Source of the DNA: an uncultured Ruminococcus sp.
GTDB lineage: Bacteria; Bacillota; Clostridia; Oscillospirales; Acutalibacteraceae
DNA length: 45,303 bases
Direction: 5' to 3'
NCBI GenBank assembly: GCA_902793125.1
Contig: CADBCC010000031.1
Span: forward strand, 1-45,303
Position numbers and translations under genes: made by a program. Shown one piece after another: positions 1-7,355 of the stretch (position 1 is the first letter of the stretch; each line of letters starts with the position of its first letter). Under the pieces are notes generated by a model. It had not been told where the DNA came from. It saw only the letters and a program-made list of their open reading frames with translations, and ran no database searches.

Positions 1-147
1 GCCCATTGTTCCGATAAATCCGAATTATTATCTAAACTTTCATTCAAAGAATTAATAGACAGCAGGTGCTTTTCAACATTTGTTTTTCTTAAAAACAGGG
101 AATATATAGGACAAGTTTCGGAAATTTACGAGGATAAATATGGTTAA
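1..147 (+). CDS. spoIIIAA: SpoIIIAA, C-terminal end (partial)
   Basis: The last 48 codons of an open frame enter from the left edge and stop at TAA 145-147. The fragment starts with an AHC motif and ends EDKYG, as expected for the tail of the SpoIIIAA ATPase, whose family has an AHG-type motif near this point. SpoIIIAA is the cytoplasmic, secretion-ATPase-like motor of the SpoIIIA-SpoIIQ channel between mother cell and forespore. The identity rests mainly on position: the stop overlaps the start of spoIIIAB by 8 bases and the rest of the spoIIIA operon follows in the standard order. The Walker motifs lie outside the window. Confidence 0.8.
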   Translation, partial: AHCSDKSELLSKLSFKELIDSRCFSTFVFLKNREYIGQVSEIYEDKYG

Positions 148-628
148 GTATATTGGATTGATTTTTATAGTATTAGGCTGTTTCGCAGCGGGATATTATC
201 TCAGCGCAAGACTTAAAGCGCGTTATAACTTTTTAACGGCGTTTAAAGATTTTCTCTCAGCTCTTGAAATAAATCTCCGTTTTAAAAATACCGAAATTTT
301 CTCGCTGATAAAATCGTCTGCTCCCGAATTGCTTAACAGTTTTTTAAAAAACAGCAATGAAGATAACTTTCAGTTGTACTGGAGTAGATGTGTATCGGAT
401 ATTCCGAAAAGCTTCGCCTTAAAAAAAGATGATATTTCCCTTATTTTTGAATTCGGAAAGCTTTTGGGAACAACCGATGTTGAAGGTCAGCTGAATCATA
501 TAAATCTTTATAAAGAGCTTATTGATACAAATATAAATAATTCTTTTTCGGAATTAAATTCCAAATCCAAGCTCTATAAACTGCTCGGGCTGTTCGCGGG
601 ATTAACCATAGCGCTATTGTTGTTGTAA
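140..628 (+). CDS. spoIIIAB: Stage III sporulation protein SpoIIIAB
   Basis: This 162-residue protein has an N-terminal hydrophobic segment (about residues 4-24), a helical soluble body, and a short hydrophobic C-terminus (LLGLFAGLTIALLLL). That is the layout of SpoIIIAB, a membrane-anchored helical protein related to the GspF/PilC inner-membrane fold of secretion systems. It is thought to link the SpoIIIAA ATPase to the channel in the mother-cell membrane around the forespore. The ATG overlaps the end of spoIIIAA and has a GAGGA ribosome binding site 5 bases upstream. Expression is expected under sigma-E from a promoter outside the window. Confidence 0.93.
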   Translation: MVKYIGLIFIVLGCFAAGYYLSARLKARYNFLTAFKDFLSALEINLRFKNTEIFSLIKSSAPELLNSFLKNSNEDNFQLYWSRCVSDIPKSFALKKDDISLIFEFGKLLGTTDVEGQLNHINLYKELIDTNINNSFSELNSKSKLYKLLGLFAGLTIALLLL

Positions 629-640
629 AGGATTTTTAAT

Positions 641-835
641 ATGGATGTAGATATGATTTTTAAAATAGCCGCCATAGGTATTATTGTTGCTGTTTTAAAT
701 CAACTTTTAATAAGAAGCGGACGCGAAGAGCAGGCGATGCTTACAACGCTTGCGGGGCTTATCGTTGTGCTTTCAATGCTTGTTACCCAGATAAGCAATC
801 TTTTCAGTACAATAAAACAGCTTTTCGGATTATGA
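641..835 (+). CDS. spoIIIAC: Stage III sporulation protein SpoIIIAC
   Basis: This small protein of 64 residues is almost entirely two transmembrane helices joined by a short charged loop (RSGREEQA, about residues 25-32). This is the normal size and topology of SpoIIIAC, an integral membrane component of the engulfed-forespore feeding-tube complex. It resembles the first part of SpoIIIAD, as is usual for this pair. An AAAGGA ribosome binding site precedes the ATG, and the TGA stop overlaps the ATG of spoIIIAD in an ATGA junction, which indicates translational coupling. Confidence 0.95.
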   Translation: MDVDMIFKIAAIGIIVAVLNQLLIRSGREEQAMLTTLAGLIVVLSMLVTQISNLFSTIKQLFGL

Positions 836-1224
836 TGAGTATTGCGTCAATCTGTTTAATCGGGATAATTACCGCGGTTATCTCTCTTTCTATACGCAGA
901 CAAAACAGCGAAATAGCTTTTTTAACAGCGCTTGCCGGATGTGTGATTATTTTTGTTTCTGTAGTTTTTAACATATCATCTTTACTCGAAACCTTAAACA
1001 GTATTTTTAATTCAGCCGCGGTGAAAACATACTACATAAAGGTGCTTGTTAAAGCTGTGGGAATATGCTTTCTTTGCGAGTTTGCTGTCGATTTATGTGT
1101 TGACGCGGGACAGAGAGCGCTCGCGAATAATATTTCAATCGCGGGTAAAGCGTTAATACTGATTACCGCCGCGCCTCTTTATAAAGATGTTTTAAATTCG
1201 GTTTTGGCTTTAACGCAGGTGTAA
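832..1224 (+). CDS. spoIIIAD: Stage III sporulation protein SpoIIIAD
   Basis: This 130-residue integral membrane protein repeats the SpoIIIAC pattern in its N-terminal half (two helices around the loop RRQNSEIAF) and adds two more hydrophobic helices after about residue 70. It matches SpoIIIAD in size, topology and operon position. SpoIIIAC and SpoIIIAD are thought to form part of the membrane base of the SpoIIIA channel. There are two adjacent ATG codons (832 and 835); the first overlaps the spoIIIAC stop. The gene ends one base before spoIIIAE. Confidence 0.95.
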   Translation: MMSIASICLIGIITAVISLSIRRQNSEIAFLTALAGCVIIFVSVVFNISSLLETLNSIFNSAAVKTYYIKVLVKAVGICFLCEFAVDLCVDAGQRALANNISIAGKALILITAAPLYKDVLNSVLALTQV

Positions 1225-1225
1225 T

Positions 1226-2347
1226 ATGAAAAGAATACTTTTAGTTTTATCCGTGCTTTTTATTTTAGGTATGTCGGGCTTTACTGCGCGCGCGGGAACT
1301 TATGAAGATTTTTTAAAAGACAATAATGCCGATGAGGTTTTAAACTCGCTTCCCGATAACGCTAAAAGCACTCTTAAAGATATAGGAATAGAAAGCTTCG
1401 ATTTTAATAATCTTAATAAGCTGAGCTTTAAAAGTATCTTAAGCTCCGTACTTAACAGCGCCTCAGTCCAAAGTAAAACTCCCTTTAAAACATTTTCGGC
1501 GATTATTGCCGTTTTGCTTTTATATTCTGTTTTATACGGCGTTAAAACAACCCTTGAGGGCGCTTTGCAGCCGGTGCTTTCTCTGAGCGTTACTTTATGT
1601 ATATCCTGCGCTCTTTTAATACCGCTGAGCTCTTTTATTACAAGCGTTGTTGATGTTGTAAGGATAAGCTCGGATTTTATGATTGCCTACGTTCCGCTTA
1701 TGGTTTTCGCGATGGGACTTTCCGGACAGCCTGTAAGCGGAAGCGCCTACTCCGCGGTTATGATTTTTACAGGTCAGGCGGTTGGCAATATCTCCTCAAA
1801 AGTAATAGCTCCGTTTATCAAGATATTTTTGGCAATAAGTATTTCGTCCGCAATCTCGCCGAACGTAAATTTAAGCGGAATTGTACGTTTTATTTCTAAA
1901 TATACCAAGGTACTTTTGGTGTTTTCAATGAGTATATTCACGGGTATTTTAAGCATAAAGCAGGTGGTATCTCAGGGGGCTGACAGTATCTCCTCAAGAG
2001 CCGTAAGGCTTTCTCTGTCAAGTTTTGTACCGATTGTAGGATCCGCGCTTTCCGAAGCCTACAGGACCGTACAGGGTTCCGTAGGGCTTTTAAAATCGGG
2101 TATCGGACTCATAAGTTTAATCGCCTTGGCGGCGGTGTATATGCCTGTAATACTCCAATGTTTATTCTGGATGGTGAGTCTCGGCTTTGCTAAATGCATA
2201 GGTGAGGTGCTGAATTTAAGAGAACCCTGCGTACTGCTTGAATCGGTATATTCGGTAGTATCAACCCTTTTCGCTATTATACTCAGTTTCTCGCTTATAT
2301 TTATAATTTCAACTTCGTTAATCCTTTTACTCGGAGGCGGATCATGA
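1226..2347 (+). CDS. spoIIIAE: Stage III sporulation protein SpoIIIAE
   Basis: This protein of 373 residues has an N-terminal signal-like hydrophobic segment (about 4-23), an extracytoplasmic stretch to about residue 85, and then a series of hydrophobic helices through the C-terminus. This is the organisation of SpoIIIAE, the polytopic permease-like member of the sporulation channel required for late forespore gene expression. Its length fits the family. The last codons overlap the ATG of spoIIIAF (ATGA junction at 2344-2347). Confidence 0.95.
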   Translation: MKRILLVLSVLFILGMSGFTARAGTYEDFLKDNNADEVLNSLPDNAKSTLKDIGIESFDFNNLNKLSFKSILSSVLNSASVQSKTPFKTFSAIIAVLLLYSVLYGVKTTLEGALQPVLSLSVTLCISCALLIPLSSFITSVVDVVRISSDFMIAYVPLMVFAMGLSGQPVSGSAYSAVMIFTGQAVGNISSKVIAPFIKIFLAISISSAISPNVNLSGIVRFISKYTKVLLVFSMSIFTGILSIKQVVSQGADSISSRAVRLSLSSFVPIVGSALSEAYRTVQGSVGLLKSGIGLISLIALAAVYMPVILQCLFWMVSLGFAKCIGEVLNLREPCVLLESVYSVVSTLFAIILSFSLIFIISTSLILLLGGGS

Positions 2348-2817
2348 ACAGTATAGCGTCAACCGCGGCTGTAATCTGCGCGGTGACAATCGGTGTATCC
2401 TTAATATCTCTGATTATTCCGAGTGGAAGCACAAAGCGTGTTATTAATACCGTAATCGGTGTATTTATACTTTGCTGTATTATAGCGCCTGTTAAGAGCG
2501 CTGTTGAAGATTTCAGATTTAATTTTGAAGTACCCAGGCTTAGCGATACTCTTTCCGCTTCCGCCGACGAAGCGTACAAAAAAGCCTTGATTTCCGAAAC
2601 GGAAAACAAGCTTGAAAATATGGTGGTTTCGTATTTAGAAAGTAAAAATATAAGTATAAAATCCGCAAAAGTGAAATTAAAACCGGATATAAAAAAAGGA
2701 ATAAATATTGAAAGTATCCGCATATACATTAACAGGAGAAATATTACGGACTACGGAGATATTAATTCTTTTATAGAAAATAAATTCGAAAAAACTCCCG
2801 AAATAAAGGTGACGTAA
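2344..2817 (+). CDS. spoIIIAF: Stage III sporulation protein SpoIIIAF
   Basis: The protein has 157 residues with two hydrophobic helices in the first 55 and a soluble C-terminal domain with beta and alternating charged segments from about residue 75. This is the SpoIIIAF pattern: a membrane anchor plus a ring-building-motif-like domain that is thought to stack with SpoIIIAG and SpoIIIAH in the channel. The gene overlaps spoIIIAE by four bases, and only one base separates it from spoIIIAG. Confidence 0.92.
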   Translation: MNSIASTAAVICAVTIGVSLISLIIPSGSTKRVINTVIGVFILCCIIAPVKSAVEDFRFNFEVPRLSDTLSASADEAYKKALISETENKLENMVVSYLESKNISIKSAKVKLKPDIKKGINIESIRIYINRRNITDYGDINSFIENKFEKTPEIKVT

Positions 2818-2818
2818 A

Positions 2819-3238
2819 ATGCATAAGTTTTTCAGTAAGAAACTGCTTGCCGACGATAAAATGAAAAAAATAATACTTATTTGCGCAGTAGCGGGAATCG
2901 CTCTTATTTTTCTGTCTTCGTTTATTGAGCTTCCGAAAGACGGAGGGTATAACGTATCCGATTACAAAGAGCAAATGCAGAATTCCGTAAGTGAAATCCT
3001 GCGTAAAGTTGAGGGAGTGGGGGATTGTTCCGTGCTTTTAACTATTGAAAACTCGTCGGAAGGCGTATATCTTCAGAACAGCTCAACCAAAACTAAAGAG
3101 ATTGAACCTAAAATCCGCGGTGTGGTAGTAGCCTGCGAAAACGGAAACGATCCTGTTATTGTAAGCAGAGTGAGCGAGATTGTTACAAAGGCGCTCAATA
3201 TTTCTTCGGCGAAAGTTTGCGTCACTAAATCAGAATAA
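2819..3238 (+). CDS. spoIIIAG: Stage III sporulation protein SpoIIIAG (short form)
   Basis: This protein has 139 residues with one transmembrane helix (about residues 19-38) followed by a soluble domain containing the ring-forming core (VEGVGDCSVLLTIE and VVVACENG...SRVSEIVTKAL). SpoIIIAG makes a large ring in the space between the two sporulation membranes. Compared with the roughly 200-230 residues of the Bacillus protein this version is short, and the region between the TM helix and the core is reduced. The core motif and the operon position support the call strongly. Confidence 0.92.
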   Translation: MHKFFSKKLLADDKMKKIILICAVAGIALIFLSSFIELPKDGGYNVSDYKEQMQNSVSEILRKVEGVGDCSVLLTIENSSEGVYLQNSSTKTKEIEPKIRGVVVACENGNDPVIVSRVSEIVTKALNISSAKVCVTKSE

Positions 3239-3264
3239 AATTTCCGCTGACCCCGTCGGAAATT
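3239..3264 (+). other. Stem-loop between spoIIIAG and spoIIIAH
   Basis: An 8-bp inverted repeat (AATTTCCG / CGGAAATT) with a 10-base loop sits directly after the spoIIIAG stop. No U-run follows, so it is unlikely to be a full terminator. It could be an mRNA-stability or processing element that adjusts spoIIIAH levels within the operon; that function is inference. Confidence 0.35.
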
Positions 3265-3300
3265 AAAATAAAAAATAGCAGGGCAGAAAGGCGATAAAAA

Positions 3301-3858
3301 ATGAAAAGATTTAAAAAACAATTTTTAGCCGTGGTATTAGTCGCGGCTCTCGGAGCGGCGGTTTATCTTAACTGGAGTCTCGCAACTCCGAAAAAAGTCT
3401 CAAAAACGCTCGGTGAAAGCAAATATGTAAACGCGACTCTTTCAACATCTCCGGCTAAACAGACTTCAAATACAAAAATAAAAACTGCGGATTACGCGCT
3501 TACAAAAAAACAGAAAGAATTTTTTGCTTCGGCAAAAACAACCCGCGACTCAGCTCAGGATAAGGTGATAGATAAAGCGTCAGAAGTTTTAGGGCTGAGT
3601 TCATCATCTTCCAAAACTAAAACAAAAGCTCAATCCAACGTAGCTGAAGTTTTAAAAAACTTTACTTTACAGGATACAATCGAAACAACTTTAAAGGCAA
3701 AAGGTTTTACAAATTGTCTTTCATATATCAGCGACAGCGGATGTACAGTAACAGTATTAAAGAGTGAATTAAAGAAACATAAACCTATTATTGTGAAGTC
3801 TGCGGTGCAATCTGTTGCCAATATAAGCTTTGATAAAATTACAATTGTAACTATTTAG
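3301..3858 (+). CDS. spoIIIAH: Stage III sporulation protein SpoIIIAH
   Basis: This protein has 185 residues with an N-terminal membrane anchor (about residues 8-25, ending NWSL), a lysine- and threonine-rich linker of low complexity (about 35-110), and a C-terminal domain (about 115-185) of the YscJ/FliF-like type. SpoIIIAH is the mother-cell partner that binds SpoIIQ of the forespore to make the intermembrane channel. It closes the spoIIIA operon: an intrinsic terminator follows the stop codon at once. A ribosome binding site (AAAGGCG) precedes the ATG. Confidence 0.92.
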   Translation: MKRFKKQFLAVVLVAALGAAVYLNWSLATPKKVSKTLGESKYVNATLSTSPAKQTSNTKIKTADYALTKKQKEFFASAKTTRDSAQDKVIDKASEVLGLSSSSSKTKTKAQSNVAEVLKNFTLQDTIETTLKAKGFTNCLSYISDSGCTVTVLKSELKKHKPIIVKSAVQSVANISFDKITIVTI

Positions 3859-3861
3859 CAC

Positions 3862-3888
3862 GGCGGAAGCGTATAGCTTCCGCCTTTT
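3862..3888 (+). terminator. Intrinsic terminator of the spoIIIA operon
   Basis: A perfect 9-bp stem (GGCGGAAGC / GCTTCCGCC) with a 5-base loop is followed by TTTT. It begins three bases after the spoIIIAH stop codon. Confidence 0.9.
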
Positions 3889-3909
3889 ATTACATTGTTG
3901 TAAAAAAAA

Positions 3910-3938
3910 TTGATTATTATCTGATTTTAGTATAGAAT
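3910..3938 (+). promoter_or_regulatory. Candidate sigma-A promoter for the LicD pair
   Basis: TTGATT (3910-3915) and TAGAAT (3933-3938) are separated by 17 bases, after the spoIIIA terminator and about 70 bases before the LicD start. Confidence 0.5.
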
Positions 3939-4006
3939 ATCTATGAATAGTACGCTGTAAAGTGTAAGTGTAATTTAATGTGTTTAAAGAAAAGGATGTA
4001 GATATT

Positions 4007-5602
4007 ATGGATGCTACACAAAGACATTTATTTAATCTTCTTTTGGAAATTGATGAAATATGTAAAAAATACGATATTGAGTATTTTGTCGATTACGGAA
4101 CAACTTTGGGCGCGATTCGCCACGAGGGTTTTATCCCATGGGATGACGATATTGATATTAATATGACCGAGGATAACTACTATAAGTGGGTTGAAGCCTG
4201 TAAAAAGGAGCTTGACCCGACTAAACGTGTTTACGGTGATAACAGAAACGACAGGGATTTCCCCGGAACTTTCGGACGTTATATCGACGTAGAGACTATG
4301 CGAATAAGCTCCAACTTTGCTTTCTGGCGTCCTATCTGCGGCCAGTGTATAGATGTATTCTATTTTATTCCTTTACCGGGCGATCCCGAAAAGAAGCAGA
4401 AAAAAATCGATCTGCATTACGCTTACGATGAGTTCGCGAACTCAAGCTACCGCCATTTCCGCTATAAGAACGACAGAGAAATGGAGCTTTATAATAAGTT
4501 CAGAAAAATGGAAAAGCAAATCGGAAGGGAAAAAACTCTCCGTAAAATTGAGGATCAGATTTTCCACAAGCATTACGACGACTGCGATACATATATTAAC
4601 GCGTCAACAAGAAAATACGGTCCCAGTCCGATTGTGCCCAAGGAGTATTTTGATTCTGTATATTACGCTGAGTTTGAAGGCCATAAATTCCCGATTGCGG
4701 GAAAATACGCCGAGCTTCTTACTTATTACTACGGCGACGACTGGAATATTTTCCCCGAGAAAAAGAAGCACCATTCAAAAATGTCGCACACAGGCATCAA
4801 CTGCGACGACTACGTTTCCGACTATATCCGCCTTCTTGATGTAAAACAGCTTAAACAGGACCGCCTTGAAGCTAAACATATTCTCGTTGAGGAAGGTTAT
4901 AAAATCGGAAAGCATCTTGAGTTGGTTCACGAAAAATCCGGAAAACTCGTAAGACTTAAAATCGAAAAGAAAATCAAAGAAAATAATATTGACGTAAATT
5001 CGCTTTTGGATGCTTCGTCAAAAGAAAAGTTAGCTGTTCTTGACGACTTGTATTCCTGTTTCTACGATAAACAGCTGATTACAAGTTTCCGCTACTGGGA
5101 GAATTATATAGACATCGGCGACGATAACCTTTACGCCGCAATCTTCAACCTTATTTATTATCGCGAAAACTTTACCGCCGCGAATAAAATCCTGAAAGTT
5201 TATCAGGACGCGGGCAATAAGGTTGAGGGTAAACTCGCCGAGTTATGGCAGGTTGTTGTTAAAGCGCGCGAGATTAAAGCTCAGATGCTATACAAAAACT
5301 ACGATAAAGCCGAGGCTCTTATTAATGAGGCTGTAAAGGAATATCCTTATTGTAAAGATATTAAGCTTTATAATATGGAAATTAAGGTTATAAGAAAAGA
5401 ATTTGATGAAGCTAAATCTCTTATTGAGAAGCTTCTTGAAGAATATCCCGATAATGACCGCTGTAAAAAGGCTCTCGGCGATATTGCTTATTATAATGAC
5501 GATATGGAAACCGCCGAGAAGTATTATAAAGATATTATGAAGAATTCCCGCGACGGACTTCTCCATCTTGATATTCGTAAGAAAAGAGGTGCTAAACAAT
5601 GA
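4007..5602 (+). CDS. LicD family phosphotransferase with C-terminal TPR region
   Basis: The N-terminal half is a typical LicD/nucleotidyltransferase-fold domain. Residues 29-50 carry the family signature: DYGTTLGAIRHEGF followed by the acidic cluster DDDID (46-50), which binds metal in this fold. LicD proteins transfer phosphocholine or related groups to cell-surface glycans. From about residue 370 to 515 the sequence is helical with TPR-like repeats (KAEALINEAVKEYP, EAKSLIEKLLEEYP), suggesting a protein-interaction tail. The open frame could begin at GTG 3980, but ATG 4007 has an AGGA ribosome binding site 10 bases upstream and fits the family N-terminus (531 residues). The stop overlaps the next gene. 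The substrate cannot be told from sequence. Confidence 0.85.
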   Translation: MDATQRHLFNLLLEIDEICKKYDIEYFVDYGTTLGAIRHEGFIPWDDDIDINMTEDNYYKWVEACKKELDPTKRVYGDNRNDRDFPGTFGRYIDVETMRISSNFAFWRPICGQCIDVFYFIPLPGDPEKKQKKIDLHYAYDEFANSSYRHFRYKNDREMELYNKFRKMEKQIGREKTLRKIEDQIFHKHYDDCDTYINASTRKYGPSPIVPKEYFDSVYYAEFEGHKFPIAGKYAELLTYYYGDDWNIFPEKKKHHSKMSHTGINCDDYVSDYIRLLDVKQLKQDRLEAKHILVEEGYKIGKHLELVHEKSGKLVRLKIEKKIKENNIDVNSLLDASSKEKLAVLDDLYSCFYDKQLITSFRYWENYIDIGDDNLYAAIFNLIYYRENFTAANKILKVYQDAGNKVEGKLAELWQVVVKAREIKAQMLYKNYDKAEALINEAVKEYPYCKDIKLYNMEIKVIRKEFDEAKSLIEKLLEEYPDNDRCKKALGDIAYYNDDMETAEKYYKDIMKNSRDGLLHLDIRKKRGAKQ

Positions 5603-6993
5603 CAGATTTACAGTCCAGACTTCTTGAACTTACGGATGAAATAAAAGAGATATGTAAAAAAGAAAAACTTCGCTATATCGTTTCCGATTACAATTACGCT
5701 TATATGCTCAAACATAAAAAGTATGAGGATGAGCAGTGTTATTTCAATATAATGATGCCGCTTGAGGACGCGCTGAAGTTTGAAAAATACGTTAATAAGA
5801 ATTCCGACGGAAACAGAATAGTTGAGTCGTGGAATAATAACCCGGGACTTCAGATGCTTAAATTCAGATACGTAGACTTAACCTCTCTGTTGTTTGACGG
5901 CAGCAGCGCGGAGAAATATAAATACAAAGGAATTTTTGTAAATATTTTACCCACGCGTAAGTATGAGCCCGCTAACGATGTAAGAGGTATTGAGCGTTAT
6001 GTTCAGCTTGTAAACTACGACCAGGAAAAATTAGCGAGGGAAGTCGTTTTATATAAGCTTATTACACGCTTTACTCATCTTGAAAGATTCAAAGAGCACG
6101 CGATGCGTAAGATAAAACTTGATAACGCGAACTATATCCATCACGGTTATATTAAACGTAAAAAGATGTCTAAGGAAGAAATGATTAAGTACGTTATAGA
6201 CGCTAATCTTAAGGCGAAAAAGCCATATACTACCTTACGATATCTTCCCGAAGACCGGATTACCGAGGATACCGTCGGAGAGAACTGTTTAGCGTATATG
6301 GATGAAAGAAGCCGTGTAGTTAAATTCCCCGAGGATTTATATTCAAATATAAGCGAAGTTGAGTTTGAGGGAAGAGAATTCAATCTTTACAACCGAAGCG
6401 AGGATTATTTCAGTTCTTTATTCGGAGCTGAATGGCAGTCTAAGCTTGAGGAGGAAATGCTCGGCTCTGACCGTTCAACTTTCTTCTACGATGTTGATAT
6501 TCCCTATACAGAATATCTTGATTATATTAAAGACGATGAAGTTTCTCTCGATGATGTAACCGATAATAAACTGAAGTATAACTACTGGATGGGACAGGTT
6601 CATAATCCCGCTATCGCGAAAACATGGCATACATATATGATGTGCAAGAGAAGCGTTGAAAGAATTGACGTCTGGTACAGTCTCAGAAACAAACGCGAAG
6701 AGCTTAAAGAAGCGTACGATAATAAAGATTTAGATAAACTCAGAAAGCTGATGAACCGTTACTTAAAAGCTACCAAGCGTTTTGTCTCCGAGAAAATCGG
6801 ATTCTATATTGATGACGAATTGTTTAAGTACGCGTCTTATATCTGGGAATGTGATGAAATACCGGGCAGATTAGACGAAGAACAAAACAAAATTACATAC
6901 GCTCAGTATGTTTACTCGCTCGTTCCCGATATTTATAAAACTGAAACTCCCGATGAATATTTTGCCAAACGCAATAAAGTTTTTGAAGAATAG
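5599..6993 (+). CDS. Degenerate LicD-like protein, probably non-catalytic
   Basis: This protein of 464 residues starts within the stop codon of the catalytic LicD gene (ATGA), so the two are translationally coupled. Residues 10-30 (ELTDEIKEICKKEKLRYIVS) resemble the LicD N-terminus, and about residues 254-275 (EFEGREFNLYNRSEDYFSSL, then FGAEW) match the family C-terminal motif seen in its neighbour. The GTTLG loop is replaced by NYAYM, and the metal-binding DDDID is replaced by QCYFN at exactly the same residue numbers (46-50). I infer a pseudoenzyme that could act as a partner or regulator of the first protein. A terminator follows the gene. Confidence 0.7.
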   Translation: MTDLQSRLLELTDEIKEICKKEKLRYIVSDYNYAYMLKHKKYEDEQCYFNIMMPLEDALKFEKYVNKNSDGNRIVESWNNNPGLQMLKFRYVDLTSLLFDGSSAEKYKYKGIFVNILPTRKYEPANDVRGIERYVQLVNYDQEKLAREVVLYKLITRFTHLERFKEHAMRKIKLDNANYIHHGYIKRKKMSKEEMIKYVIDANLKAKKPYTTLRYLPEDRITEDTVGENCLAYMDERSRVVKFPEDLYSNISEVEFEGREFNLYNRSEDYFSSLFGAEWQSKLEEEMLGSDRSTFFYDVDIPYTEYLDYIKDDEVSLDDVTDNKLKYNYWMGQVHNPAIAKTWHTYMMCKRSVERIDVWYSLRNKREELKEAYDNKDLDKLRKLMNRYLKATKRFVSEKIGFYIDDELFKYASYIWECDEIPGRLDEEQNKITYAQYVYSLVPDIYKTETPDEYFAKRNKVFEE

Positions 6994-6997
6994 TTTT

Positions 6998-7034
6998 AAG
7001 GCTCAGAACATCTTAGTTTTGAGCCTTGCTTTTT
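6998..7034 (+). terminator. Intrinsic terminator after the LicD pair
   Basis: A 12-bp stem (AAGGCTCAGAAC with GTTTTGAGCCTT, one G-U pair) and a 6-base loop are followed by GCTTTTT. It starts four bases after the stop codon. Confidence 0.85.
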
Positions 7035-7053
7035 GTTGCTTATATGCTATAAT
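7026..7053 (+). promoter_or_regulatory. Candidate promoter for the nusB operon
   Basis: An extended -10 (TGC then TATAAT at 7048-7053) lies 16 bases after TTGCTT (7026-7031). The -35 overlaps the tail of the preceding terminator. The start of nusB is about 30 bases downstream. Confidence 0.6.
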
Positions 7054-7085
7054 AAAATTGTATTTTTATGTAAAGCTGGGATATT

Positions 7086-7355
7086 ATGGAAAATAAATTA
7101 TCACGTTTCAAAGCCAGAGAACAGGGCTTTATTCTGATTTTTGAAAAGATTTTTAACGAGGAAAGCCTCGATACAATTATCGAAAACGCCGAACAGTCGC
7201 GTGACATTGTCTTTGACTCATACGCTAAAGAGCTCGTCGATAATATTCCCGATGGAGTCGCGATAAACGAAGCCGTTGAGCTCGCTAAGAAATATACTGT
7301 TGACGACAGTAAATTCATAAACGGCGTGCTCGGCGCGGTTTCAAGGGATAAGTGA
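7086..7355 (+). CDS. nusB: NusB-like antitermination factor, internally shortened
   Basis: NusB binds boxA RNA with ribosomal protein S10 during rRNA antitermination. This frame has only 89 residues against the usual 130-150. Residues 6-51 match the NusB N-terminus ([16 protein letters not shown]...), and residues 54-88 match the C-terminal motif ([17 protein letters not shown]...[11 protein letters not shown]). The roughly 40-45 residues normally between them, including the helix with AILRLAVYE-type sequence, are absent. The two halves are joined in frame with no stop or frameshift. Its place before the Kae1-like gene and xseA fits a nusB locus in Clostridia. It may be a functional minimal form, a decayed gene, or an assembly deletion. 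Confidence 0.75.
   Translation: MENKLSRFKAREQGFILIFEKIFNEESLDTIIENAEQSRDIVFDSYAKELVDNIPDGVAINEAVELAKKYTVDDSKFINGVLGAVSRDK

Noticed and set aside
2301-2729. Minus-strand ORF of 142 residues across spoIIIAE/spoIIIAF
   Set aside because: It is antisense to two well-supported sporulation genes and resembles no family.
4353-4844. 163-residue ORF overlapping the LicD gene
   Set aside because: It is serine/threonine/isoleucine-rich out-of-frame translation of a clear LicD coding region, with no ribosome binding site.
7086-7355. A frameshift as the cause of the short nusB
   Set aside because: Both NusB halves are in the same frame and no stop or alternative-frame NusB sequence lies between them, so it is a deletion and not a frameshift.
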